Assembly (NCBI GenBank): GCA_963691655.1
Contig: OY829328.1
Span: 28,477,890 to 28,541,889, forward strand
DNA length: 64,000 bases
Direction of reading: 5' to 3'
Source of the DNA: Toxonevra muliebris
Taxonomy: Eukaryota > Arthropoda > Insecta > Diptera > Pallopteridae
The position numbers were made by a program, and so were the translations under genes. Under the pieces are notes generated by a model. That model did not search any database, had not been told where the DNA came from, and was given only the letters and a program-made list of their open reading frames with translations. Positions 54,773 through 64,000 of the stretch are shown one piece after another; the stretch's first letter is position 1; each line of letters starts with the position of its first letter.

Positions 54773-54855
54773 TGGTTAGCTTACAATAGATTTCTAAGAA
54801 CATAAAAATCATAAATACATTTTTTTATTATGAAATTAATTTTCAAATTATTTAA

Positions 54856-55535
54856 CCCTATTCATCCCACGCAGTGACTTTGAGTCACTATTGAAAATAA
54901 AATCGTTATATTTTTCCGATTTCTTATTATTTCACGAGAAGGGCCCAATGTACTCGTTCATTTATCGGTTATCTTCATAAAAATGGATTTTTTGATTCAT
55001 TTTGTTTTTCTTTATTAAAAACAAAAATCATTAAATAAACAAAAAAATCCGTAAAATCCCACGTAGTGACTGTGAGTCACTATATACATATGTATATTGG
55101 AATACGTAGTGTACCACAAAACAAACCCGGAATAATAGTAAAGTATGATGTGTGTGAATTTATTGATAGACGCAGATGGAAGAAAGCATGGCATTGTCGA
55201 TTATAGAGAGTTTTACGAACCTTTATACGGCAATTTGCTGGTCCGTACTTGTATTTCAAAACAAAGATTTATCGACTTATCGCGTTATTTACCATTAGAT
55301 GATAGGGCCACCGATAGTATGTAGATCACATCATAAATTTACTTCGATTAGAAATCTTTGTAACTTGATAAATGAACATTTGGTGGACTTGCGATATGTA
55401 TCTAAGGAAGGAAGGCAGCGCAAAGAGTTAAAACTTGGCACATCATGTAGTCGAACAGTTTTGCATCATTTATCTTTTACTCATTTAACAATTTGTTCGA
55501 CTGTGAATTTCAAAGAATCTATTTACACACTTATT
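54856..55535 (+). mobile_element. piggyBac-like transposon, 5-prime part
   Basis: TTAA (54852-54855) is followed by CCCTATTCATCCCACGCAG, a piggyBac-style start at its TTAA target. The block CCCACGCAGTGACTTTGAGTCACT-like is present at 54866-54889 and again at 55058-55081; each contains the hairpin AGTGACT(TTG/GTG)AGTCACT. From about 55146 the reading MMCVNLLIDADGRKHGIV, then YREFYEPLYGNLLVRTCISK and QRFIDLSRYLPLDDRATDS, then after a frameshift KFTSIRNLCNLINEHL, matches the N-terminal part of piggyBac transposases (the EPLYG, RLDDR and KFAPIR blocks). The catalytic aspartates and right TIR are missing. Confidence 0.76.
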
Positions 55536-55558
55536 CTATACCGATATTAGCAAAAATT

Positions 55559-55831
55559 TTAAATTATTTTGATCTCGCCAGTAATGATAAATGTTCCCTT
55601 CTCTAACAATTCACGATTTTTTCCAATACGCTTCAAATCTCTCTTAAAAAGTAAAAAAATGTGGCTGGCTTCTGCTGTCTCTAATTGTATTAGCTCCTGT
55701 AGGTTGTTTGCTAAAAAAAAATCACTAATTTCAGTTTGTAAGGTTGTAAATCTGTGGGTTACTTCAAAAGTAAAAATTAAACAAGCAAGCGGAAAAAATA
55801 TAACACTGAAATTGTAATGTTCATACTTCAT
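55559..55831 (-). CDS. Unidentified 90-residue open frame
   Basis: The frame starts MKYEHYNFSVIFFPLACLIF and continues through FEVTHRFTTLQTEISDFFLA to RDLKRIGKNRELLEKGTFII. It has a hydrophobic N-terminal stretch and a charged, helix-prone remainder with a balanced composition, unlike most short frames here. I do not recognise the family. It could be an exon remnant of a receptor-like gene or part of the neighbouring piggyBac-like insertion on the other strand, or chance. A CAATTTCAG acceptor-like site lies just after the ATG. Confidence 0.22.
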   Translation of the reverse strand: MKYEHYNFSVIFFPLACLIFTFEVTHRFTTLQTEISDFFLANNLQELIQLETAEASHIFLLFKRDLKRIGKNRELLEKGTFIITGEIKII

Positions 55832-56032
55832 TTCACATTTATTTATTTGTATAAATTTGTACTGTCAACCTATAGTAAAAATTATTATAAAATAAAATAC
55901 ATATAATCTTCGGCTTCGGCAAAATACTTAGGCCATTTTTTGCCGAAGTCGTAGTCGAAGTTGGATATGAATATTCGGTTGGACACTACAAGGTATGTTC
56001 GGATAAGAGAGAGAAAATTTGTATGTGTTCGG

Positions 56033-57108
56033 CAGGGATGCCAACTTATTTTTTTCTGTCTCCCCGATAGCCCTAGAGAAATTCCCCGATTTTCGATCAA
56101 ATTCCCCGCAGTGGTATAATTTATATTACAACAGCACGATACGCAGTTTCCATATAAACATTTTATAAAAACGAAAATGTAAAGACATTGGCTTAAAATT
56201 GATCTCGGTGACTGTTATTTTAAAGCGGCCTGCACTATCTCGGTCTAGAACTTAACAATTTTTTATAGGAATTAATAGAAATGTTCTTTCTGAGTTCGGA
56301 GTTCTTTTGACACATGAGTGATTTCATCTCAAGGGAAGCCACTCTCAGAATCTATCAGGCTCAAACTTGCACAAAGTTTAGTCTCATTGGGTAGTAGTTA
56401 CCACACTAAATTTGAACGAGAAGGGGTGTTTCGAGTTACTAGACGTTGATTTTGATAGATAAACAAGCTTTAGCCCACTTTTTGGACATCAATGTTATCA
56501 AAAGAAAAGGCATGACCTTCCTTTGGCTCAAATAAAAAATGGCAAAAACTTTGTTTTGAGAAAAACGGGTTCAAAGTTTTGATTATCGGTTTTTAACATT
56601 TAAAATATACTTCATCTTCTTTATGATGGCTGACCGTAGTTTGTAAGTTTACAGATTAGTTAGCAAGGATTAAGAGTTATTAATCAGGAGCTGCTGGATC
56701 AAGGCATAGCTAAGCTTTTCTGAACGGCCGAAAGTGAAGGCAACTGTTTTGTCTGACTAACACTCGGCGCTATAATCATCTATATCTACGAAAACACTCT
56801 GCGTTCTCGGAAGTTTTTACAAAAAACTTTCAAAATATAATACTTTCAAATAGCACACTTTTTTAAAAATCGATTTCCCCAAACCAATAAATTGCAGGGC
56901 CTGCTTAAAAAATATGAAGATTTTAAGACCCAAAATATGAAATATTTCATAATTTAAACGTTTTTTTGACAAAAAATATTCTACAGACTTTAATTACTAA
57001 AAGCTGAACGACTTTAAATTCCCCGCAAAAAACAGCTCATTCCCCGATTCCCAGCGCCAAGTAAAATTAACCGCAAATCGGGGAATTCCCCGCAAGTTGG
57101 CATCGCTG
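56033..57108 (+). mobile_element. Repeat element D, copy 1 (both ends present)
   Basis: The left end CAGGGATGCCAACTT and the right end reversed (CAGCGATGCCAACTT) are 15-bp inverted repeats with one mismatch. Just inside, CCCCGATTTTCGATC and ATTCCCCGCA-like blocks recur at both ends. The body of about 1.08 kb has no open transposase. CAG starts are usual for hAT and some other superfamilies, but the flanking 8 bases do not match, so the superfamily is unresolved. A reversed partial copy lies at 52215-53002. Confidence 0.74.
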
Positions 57109-57109
57109 C

Positions 57110-57490
57110 TGTGCACGTTCTTCTATAGCCAGTTCTTCTTCTTCTTTGTAGTACTGGAAAATTATGTGATATTCTGTATCTTTTCTGTGATTGGCTGTTC
57201 TCGATCGTATGATGTTTTGAATTTGAATTCCGATGGCAGCCTACTGTGATGGTGCCGTTAACTTTTTGTGTGTATTGTGTATGACCTTGATGTCTTTTTC
57301 TATGCATAGTTTCCGTTTTCTGTATTTATGTCATGCTGGTTGTTATTTTTGTTTGCATGTTTTTCGTTCCAGTGCCGGTGTACAGTGGCGGTGTTTGGTG
57401 TACAGTGACGGTGTTGCTGTTAGTATATAAGGCATAGCCGCGTATTGCGCGTCCTTAATTTGACTGTCAAATTCGGGTCGTCACATAATG
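57110..57490 (+). other. Less AT-rich segment with TATA-like motif, possible LTR or promoter
   Basis: The interval contains TCCAGTGCCGGTGTACAGTG repeats (GGTGTACAGTGGCGGTGTTT, GGTGTACAGTGACGGTG) and TAGTATATAAGGCATAGCCG. It could be a solo LTR, since it starts TGTGCACG and a TCACA end is possible, but no flanking duplication supports that. Confidence 0.25.
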
Positions 57491-60400
57491 AAAAATGTAA
57501 AAATGTTGAATAAATTTGAATTAAAAAAATGAAGTAAAATATTTCCTCTTAATTGACAATACCCATTTTCACATTTAGTTATTACCAGGGAGAGGATTTT
57601 ATTAACAAAAAAAAAATTAAAATAAAAATGCCTTCAAATGCTTTTTAAAACGAAGTTTTACATCTATCGATATGTAGAAATTTATATTTTAAGTGCTTAG
57701 CACTTATTTAAAGGAAATCTTAGATCATATAATTAAAGGGATTAAAGAAATTACTCACATAAAAAATTTGCTTTTTAAAGCAAAAAAAATGGAGTTAATG
57801 GAAGGTTAATAGAGTCGCACATTTTTTTATGGCACGGCATCTGTTACAAAAGCAAAAAAATAGACGGAGGGATTCAGTCAAATAAAGATGCACATGCATC
57901 TTTCTTTTTCAAAATTTCAGGCAAAATATTCCAACTTCCGTTTTCAACCAATGGGCCAACATTAATCTTGAGTACATCCAGCTTTGTCGGTCGTTTAATC
58001 AATCGAAATGAAAACAGGGTTTACACGAATTTAATACCGAATGTTTACATCCTGCACATCTTCATAGATACTGGCAGCCCCGTGCTGTATATCGATTCCA
58101 TACAGTGACAGTCAAAACTATCACATCAGAGCGTTGCACACTGGGGCGGCTCCATATATTTTTTACCAAAAGGTACAACGAGTCGTCGCATTACTTCAAT
58201 TTTTCGTATATAGAATTTTTTGGTTAAAAAAAAAAAATGAAAAATGTGCGTAGTCAGTGAATTTCAACGTCTACCTCCCTTACAAACCAAATTTTCCAAA
58301 TGCCAATCAAGATATGACTATAAAATTTTGCTCATGCAAATTATTAATTATTAATGGTAGCTTAAACTATTGTTACAAATATGGACGTGACTGGTTGCTT
58401 ATTTCGCCAACGTGGTTTTGCAAAAATTTAAAAAATCTTCAATAAAAACAGTAAACTCAGAGATACAAACCCGGAATTTTACCACAACATGCGTTGGTAC
58501 TAGATAATAACTGTATCCCTAACTTTATTTGCTAAAGCCATAACATCAAAATTTTTCCATATCGAGTTTTTGATGGAATATGATAAAGCGTGATTACTTT
58601 CATCGACTCTGAAAATTTTGGAGACATATATACACCGAAAACTCACAATTTGCAATTTTTGTTTACAAATTCTGGAAACAATGCTCTAAATATCAATATG
58701 TTGTTTGGTTCTCCTGTAAAATTTGAAAAATGCGTGTTAAGTCTTAAGCAAATTAAGGCAGCGATATGAATTTCATTACTTTAATTCAATTTTATTAAAC
58801 ATTTTTACATTTTTCATTATCAGTTTGTAAAAAAGTGCAGCATACTTTTTGGCTTAATGTTAATTTTGTTTGTTTTTAAAATAGATACTATTGCATTTCA
58901 AAGATCCCACAAAACTAAAAGCCCTAGAGCATGCAATAAAAATTTAAATTTTGCTAATGAGAATGGGATGAAAACAAAATCGAATAATATTAATTACTCT
59001 TTGGCGGCCGTTGGCGAACAAAAGATGTGTGCTACTAAAGAATTGAGGAAAAGGAATTTTGAAACACCAATATAAAGTTGTAAATATTTAATTCAATATT
59101 AACGAGTAAATATATGAAGTTCCTGTGAAATAACCATGCTTTATAAATATCTGAAGCTTAAGTCTAGGAAACTTAAGGGTTTTTATTTAAAGAATGAAAA
59201 ACCATTTTTTTAGTAAATCTGCGCGAAATTCAACATATATTACTTCAAGTGATTTTTACAGCGAACACAGAAAAATTGTGTCGAAAAATCACTTCGTCTC
59301 AGTGTGCGTTGCACCAATAATTTTAAGAAATTAGTCTCAAATTTATTCTAATAGCCTTACAAATAATCAAACTAAAAGCGATTTTAATTTGATATTTTTG
59401 TACGAAATAAAAGCCATAAAAGCTACCAATAAATTTAAAATCGCTATTATTTACTATATTTAAATTTCCATCACTTTCAACTTTATAATTGTGCAATTGG
59501 TAAATGTTATAACAACCTATTCTAAATAGTTATTCAGATATGAAAATAATATGCAGTTTCATTACTTTAACTTTCTGCTACCTTCGATAATAGATTGCAA
59601 TAATTTAGGGATAACAAAAATTTCGATACTTACCGACAATTATCGTTAAGCAGTAACATCGGAATGTATCGACAACGTTTGTTGTGAACAATAAAAATAG
59701 ATATTAGGGATAATTTAAACAGCTTTTTTATCCTCTTCAGTGTCAAGAGCGAACCGCGCTGAAATTTATAAACTTTTTTGTCGTTTTCTACTAAACACCA
59801 AAGGAAGAAGAGTTGAAACAATTTTTTGTTTCTAGTTATCAATGAAACACATGGTTTTTACTGAATTAAGTCTATAAATGAATATATTACAAAGGATGAT
59901 AAAAACGAAATACCTTCTACTTAATTCTTATTTTCGATCATCTAATGAGTAATTGAATAGTTATGTTCAGTTTCTTCTCCCGATGACATAAGAAGTTGCT
60001 AATTTCTTATCAATGAGTTTTTCTTATATTTCTGCAAAAATTGGGTACTAATAACTGTACTGAATTTATACTCTTTCATATAAAAAAATACAAAGGGACT
60101 TAATAGCACTGAGGACAAAACAAAATATTGTGCAGTACAGTATATCCAGAGGACTAATTTTTCATTCGTAGAATGATTTCCTTTATTCTCAGTTTTTGGC
60201 AAACGTAATAAAGGATGGCTCTACATTATTCGAAATAATGCATGTAAACAATATCCTTATTTATCGTAAAACACAAAATTGATATATTTTTTCTAAGCAA
60301 CATAACTTTTATTTGACTGTCAATAGGACTCATGAATCGCATATTCACCGTAAGTGGCAATGGAATTCGCTTTGTTTTGACGGGTACAGAAAATACTATG

Positions 60401-61010
60401 TTTACTTCGCTCTAACTTTGAAAAATATTCTCCGATCTTTTCGAAATTGATCCTGGATTAAGTAAGAAATACTGACTATAAATTATAATAATATTATTAA
60501 AATCGATTAAAAATTATTGGTTTTATAATATTTTATGTTTTGTCAACTATGGAGAATTATAGTTGAAAATTTCTGGCTTCCAATTTGAATTTTTATTTAC
60601 ATTTTTTTCCAATGTTTTCGAAGTGAAACTTCTTTTCTCTTGTCCTAGATGTGACGTCGCGCGTAAGTTTGCAATGCGACATAATTTTGTCGAGCAATGT
60701 GCATGAGGGGCTAAATATCAATATTCCGCAACTGAATTCACGAGCAAACTATATAATAAACGATTCATAAATAGTTTTAATTCAATATAACATTAATTAC
60801 ACACACACTCACACGGCTATGGCAGAAAGAACAATGTGTAGCGTCGCCATCTTAAAGTTTATAACAGTTATACATTTCACATACAGACGGCGCAAATGTC
60901 CAAGGAATTACATGAAGATGTCGCACACAAAAAGAGTTTGCTACAATTGTCATCGACATTACCGATACAGAGTTGCAATTTTTGTTCTAGCATTAATCCA
61001 AAAAAAAAAA
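57491..61010. other. Gene-free stretch with weak dispersed repeats
   Basis: TAATGAAAAATGTAAAAATG-type sequence occurs at 57487-57525 (+) and 58783-58822 (-), and again at 62471-62510. The segment 58310-58415 resembles 62565-62645 in reverse (ATCAAGATATGACTA, TGGTTGCTTATTTC). A frame at 58857-59075 ends IDTIAFQRSHKTK...NFETPI after an AAAATAG acceptor-like site and could be a terminal exon, but I recognise no family. Otherwise nothing. Confidence 0.4.
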
Positions 61011-61012
61011 TT

Positions 61013-61168
61013 GGTTGTGTATTAACGAACACAAGGCAGAAGTGAAACTTCTTGTCAACTAAACGAAACACAAGCAAATGAAATTAAAAACACAAGCCAA
61101 TGAAGTAAAAAATTTAGCGATTGAAAAATTTCATTTGCTTGTGATTCGTTTAGTTCACAAGAAGTTTT
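61013..61168. mobile_element. Palindromic MITE, copy 2 (right tip missing)
   Basis: Homologous to 30713-30893, beginning TTGTGTATTAACGAACACAA and running through the mirrored CTAAACGAAACACAAGC / ATTCGTTTAGTTCACAAG arms. It stops at CACAAGAAGTTT, so the last 17 or so bases of the right arm are lost. Confidence 0.68.
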
Positions 61169-61310
61169 TGCATGAACAGCCAAAGTACACATATGTGTAC
61201 TTACTGTTTCAAAACGAATAGCACATTAATTTAAAACTTAAATGCATAAATTTCTTTACACCCTAATTAAACAATATTTGCACTTTACGTTTTTAAAAAA
61301 TTTTATAATA

Positions 61311-62235
61311 TCACCTTGACCAAAAAGTTCTCGGAATTTATTCAGAAAATTAAAAATACAAGTTTATTCATCTAAATCTATATTGTCCTCTTCAAAGTAA
61401 TCCCCATCGACTGCAACACACTTATGCCAGCGATTGATCCAATCCTCGAAACATTTTTTATATTCGGTTTTCGGTATGTCCATCAGTGCTTCCTGCGATT
61501 TTTCCATTACTTCCTCTCGGCTGCTGAAACGCGTTTCCCGTAATGGTTTTTTAACTCGATTGAACAGAAAGAAGTCACCGGGAGCCAAATCAGGTGGATG
61601 CGGTAGCTGTTGGATGGTATTTGTTGCATTTTTCGTCAAAAAATTACGAATAATGATGGCACTGTGCGACGGTGCGTTATCATGGTGCAAAATCCACGAG
61701 TTTTTTGTCCACAATTCTGGCCTCTTTCGGCGAATTGCTTCACGCAAACGTTTCATAACTCCTAAATAATACTCTCTGATGATTAATTTGCGGTTTTTGA
61801 CCAAAATTTATTTTATTTTATCAACGTTTTCGTCGGTTTTCGATGTCGATGGTCTGCCACTGCGTTCATCATCTTTGATTGACTCACGACCACTTTTGAA
61901 CCGCTCGTGCCACTGGTAAACGACCATTTTCTTTAGAGAATCGTTGCCCAAACACTTTTCCAACATTTCCAACATTCGCACACCATTAAATCCGTTTTTT
62001 ACGCAAAACTTAATACAATTCCATTTAATAAAATTGTAAAAAATCGCCAACACCACACACAGAGATAGATGTACTCTTGGCTACGTAACTTTCGCAAATG
62101 TCTAGCTATGACGCTAAAATTTAGAGGGAATATCAACAACAGATATACCAACTTAACAAAACCAAAACAAACTTAAATCGGAACGATGGAAGCGCCACAC
62201 GGTGGTTATTCTGGGAACTTTTTTGATCAAGGTGG
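61311..62235 (-). mobile_element. mariner element, internally deleted, with intact TIRs
   Basis: The ends TCACCTTGACCAAAAAGTTC (left) and CCACCTTGATCAAAAAAGTT (right, reversed) are inverted repeats, and TA flanks both (61309-61310, 62236-62237). Minus-strand 62056-61808 encodes the helix-turn-helix head (YQWHERFKSGRESIKDDERS, GRPSTSKTDENVDKIK). After a frame change 61804-61364 reads NRKLIIREYYLGVMKRLREA, HHDNAPSHSAI, LPHPPDLAPGDFFLFNRVKK and ends EEDNIDLDE. The REYY join fuses the LTIRE block directly to the EYYLGV block, so about 100-120 residues including the first catalytic D (TGDE) are gone. The other two catalytic Ds remain. At 925 bp against a usual 1.28 kb it cannot make transposase but could once have been mobilised in trans. 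Confidence 0.88.
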
Positions 62236-62237
62236 TA

Positions 62238-63485
62238 TTTCTTTTATAAACAATAACTTATTAATTTACCAACAAAAATATCCTTTTTCGCGATATTGCT
62301 TAACTTTCGACTTTGAAAAAATGCGCAAAGTAACCATATTTTTTTTTTAATAATTAAAGAATGTGGAATTTGTGCTCTCAATTATAACTAATATTAAAAA
62401 ATTGATAAAACTTGCTTAAGTTTTCTGGACAAATAAGATTCCCGAACTTAAGAATTGCAAGCGTCCACTGTAATGAAAAATTTAAAAATGTTTAATAAAT
62501 TTGAATTTTTTATTTTCATTGCTGATTTTCTAAATATTTGAAAAATCAAGTAGGTAGGAAATAAGCAACCAGCCACGCTTATATTTGTACTAGTACTATT
62601 ATTAAGGATTCATGAGTAAAATTTCGTAGTCATATCTTGATTGAATAAGCCGGGCTGTCGCAAAAAACAGAATTCAGTACATTTGTGACAGAAATGGAGG
62701 AGCAGAAGTCTGAGATTCTGGCGTCAAGAGCAATCGAACTAGAATTCAGTACATTTGGTGCAGAAACAAGTACTTTTGACTTGTTTCTGTTCTTTGCGAC
62801 AGCCCGGCTTTGAGATTTTGGGGCTTTTAGAAGATTTGGTTTGTACGGGAGATAGGCATTAAAATTTACTGACCACTGCCATTTTTCCTTGATTTATACC
62901 AAAAAGCTCTTTATACGAAAAATTGAAGTCGCTCAATAACTTCTTATATTTTTTAGAAAAAAAAAATGTATGGAGCTGTCCTAGTTTGCAACACATGATT
63001 TAGGTTTAGTCAAACAAAAAATCCCCCAAAAAAAATGAACCAAAAACCCAATTTTCAGAGGTCTCTCCTATGTTTGCCTATAACTTCAGTAGAGTTCGTT
63101 CGATTTTTATAAATCATTTGAAAGAAAAGATATAGACGAGAATATAGATATAGAAGAGAGCTTGCGGTTTTTTACGTGTTTAATGCCCCAGAATAAGTTT
63201 AAACCGAATTGATAGGATTGAGTTATATTTTAGAATTTGTAATTCTTATGCGTTTAGCCATATTCCAAAATTAATTTTCAATTCGTTTTGTTCTAATTCA
63301 ATTTTTTTTTATCAAATCTGAACACAATTTTTTTGAAAAAATAACGCCTATTAGTAATATTCAAGGACTGCTTAACTGATGAAAGAATTTTAGCGACTTT
63401 CCAAATCAATACAATCACCATTTAAGCCGATATAAATCAATAAGTTTTGGCCATTCATAATACATATTTGAATACTAATATTTTA
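62238..63485. other. Gene-free stretch around a small MITE
   Basis: AT-rich DNA with no gene, apart from the MITE at 62647-62810 and the weak repeats at 62471-62510 and 62565-62645. Confidence 0.45.
62647..62810. mobile_element. MITE with AAGCCGGGCTGTCGCAAA termini
   Basis: The left end AAGCCGGGCTGTCGCAAAAA and the right end reversed (AAGCCGGGCTGTCGCAAAGA) match in 19 of 20 bases, and AACAGAA continues both. Internally AGAATTCAGTACATTTG occurs twice in direct orientation. The high similarity of the ends suggests a fairly recent insertion. No target duplication could be fixed. Confidence 0.7.
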
Positions 63486-63489
63486 TTCA

Positions 63490-64000
63490 CAAGGCTGAGC
63501 ACACAAAAATCGGGACAACTTTCACTATAAATAAAAAAAAAAACACAAATAGCTTTAAATTTTTTTGTTTATATTTATTTAATTGTATTCATATTTATTC
63601 AAAAAGTTATTACGATTATTAAAAAGTTAATCCATAAGCAAAATTCCGAACCTTTTGTCAGACTCGAACCATTTACTTTTGCACCAGCTCTTTATTTACT
63701 TTTCTGGAGGCCAACGACCACTTGGAACGAAACTCTTCTATGGTTGTAACTGCCTCGCCTGTCTTTTTTAAAATGCCTTTTACAATTGAACAATATTCCT
63801 CTACTGGCCTAAGTTCTGGGCTGTTTGGTGGATTGTGGTTTCTTGCAACAAAATCAATATCATTACTTTCATAATATTCCAAGGTAGATTTCGAATAATC
63901 GCAACTTGCTAGGTCGGGCCAGAACAGAAGTTTAACATTGTGGGATCTCAAAAAAGGTATGAGGTGTTTTTCCAAACATTCTTTTTGATAAATTTCAGCA
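63490..64000 (-). mobile_element. D37E-type Tc1/mariner transposase, 3-prime part (runs off the window)
   Basis: From the window end the minus strand reads AEIYQKECLEKHLIPFLRSH, then LLFWPDLASCDYSKSTLEYY, then FVARNHNPPNSPELRPVEEY, then IVKGILKKTGEAVTTIEEFR and KVNKELVQKLMVRVRQKVRN to a stop at about 63632. The D of WPDLA and the E of RPVE are separated by 37 residues, the spacing of the D37E group first described in mosquitoes. The visible 125 or so residues are open, and the N-terminal half lies outside. GAGCACACAAAAATCGGGAC near 63494 may belong to the terminal repeat, but its partner is not in view. The relic at 12800-13560 is a relative. Confidence 0.78.

Noticed and set aside
57110..57490. 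Solo LTR
   Set aside because: TG-start and CA-end candidates and a TATA-like motif exist, but no flanking duplication, second LTR or internal retroviral-type sequence was seen.
60819..61077. Opposed frames of 68 and 66 residues
   Set aside because: They overlap each other on opposite strands and run into the palindromic MITE; no domain was recognised.

Overview
This window looks like nuclear DNA from a higher (brachyceran) fly, most like a tephritid fruit fly. That is an inference, not a proof. It is very A+T rich, has dense TATG/ACAT-type simple repeats, has almost no long open frames, and is packed with decayed transposons typical of flies: mariner, D37E Tc1-like, piggyBac-like, hAT-like, PIF/Harbinger, pogo-like, non-LTR elements with RNase H, and tRNA-derived SINEs. 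There are no bacterial operons, no rRNA, no CRISPR array and no complete tRNA gene.

Only one convincing intact protein gene is present: a single-exon ionotropic receptor (IR) of 610 residues at 44945-46777 (+). It has a signal peptide, a split ligand-binding domain and three membrane segments, and a poly(A) signal follows it. Two broken relatives lie elsewhere, at about 32300-32815 (+, with stops and a frameshift) and 54427-54599 (-, only the C-terminal membrane segment). The locus is therefore a small IR family that has expanded and decayed among transposons.

Layout. 0-10 kb: an internally deleted Harbinger element (734-1499, with TIRs and a 3-bp TSD), a dispersed repeat, tRNA-like SINE debris, and a hammerhead ribozyme (4969-5017). 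9-13.6 kb: two minus-strand non-LTR fragments, one bordered by a MITE, and a degraded D37E transposase. 15-24.7 kb: a MITE, a hAT-like copy, a tRNA-Glu-derived SINE, an RT fragment, a pogo-like element with arrays of its own terminal motif, and a plus-strand non-LTR ORF2 split by a foldback element. 27-35 kb: a foldback element, a second hAT-like copy invaded by a palindromic MITE, a non-LTR endonuclease fragment, the first IR pseudogene, a second decayed hammerhead and a mariner pseudogene. 36-44.4 kb: several MITEs, a nested pair of elements (40437-41890), a Tc1/mariner relic, and a complete hAT-like nonautonomous element with a perfect 8-bp TSD. 44.4-49 kb: the IR gene with a repeated 14-15-bp motif on both sides. 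49.3-64 kb: two opposed non-LTR fragments, the second copy of the nested element (a reciprocal empty site), the IR fragment beside a SINE, a piggyBac-like relic, an internally deleted mariner with TIRs, and a D37E transposase running off the end.

The most unusual signals are: (1) a sequence that folds as a complete type I hammerhead ribozyme with every core base present, plus a second copy in which the cleavage-site triplet is mutated; (2) two paralogous repeats that act as empty sites for each other's insertions; and (3) the repeated GGACTGGAACGTTAC motif around the IR gene. Nothing here supports a new multi-gene system. All family calls were made by eye from translated motifs and remembered family consensus; no search was run.
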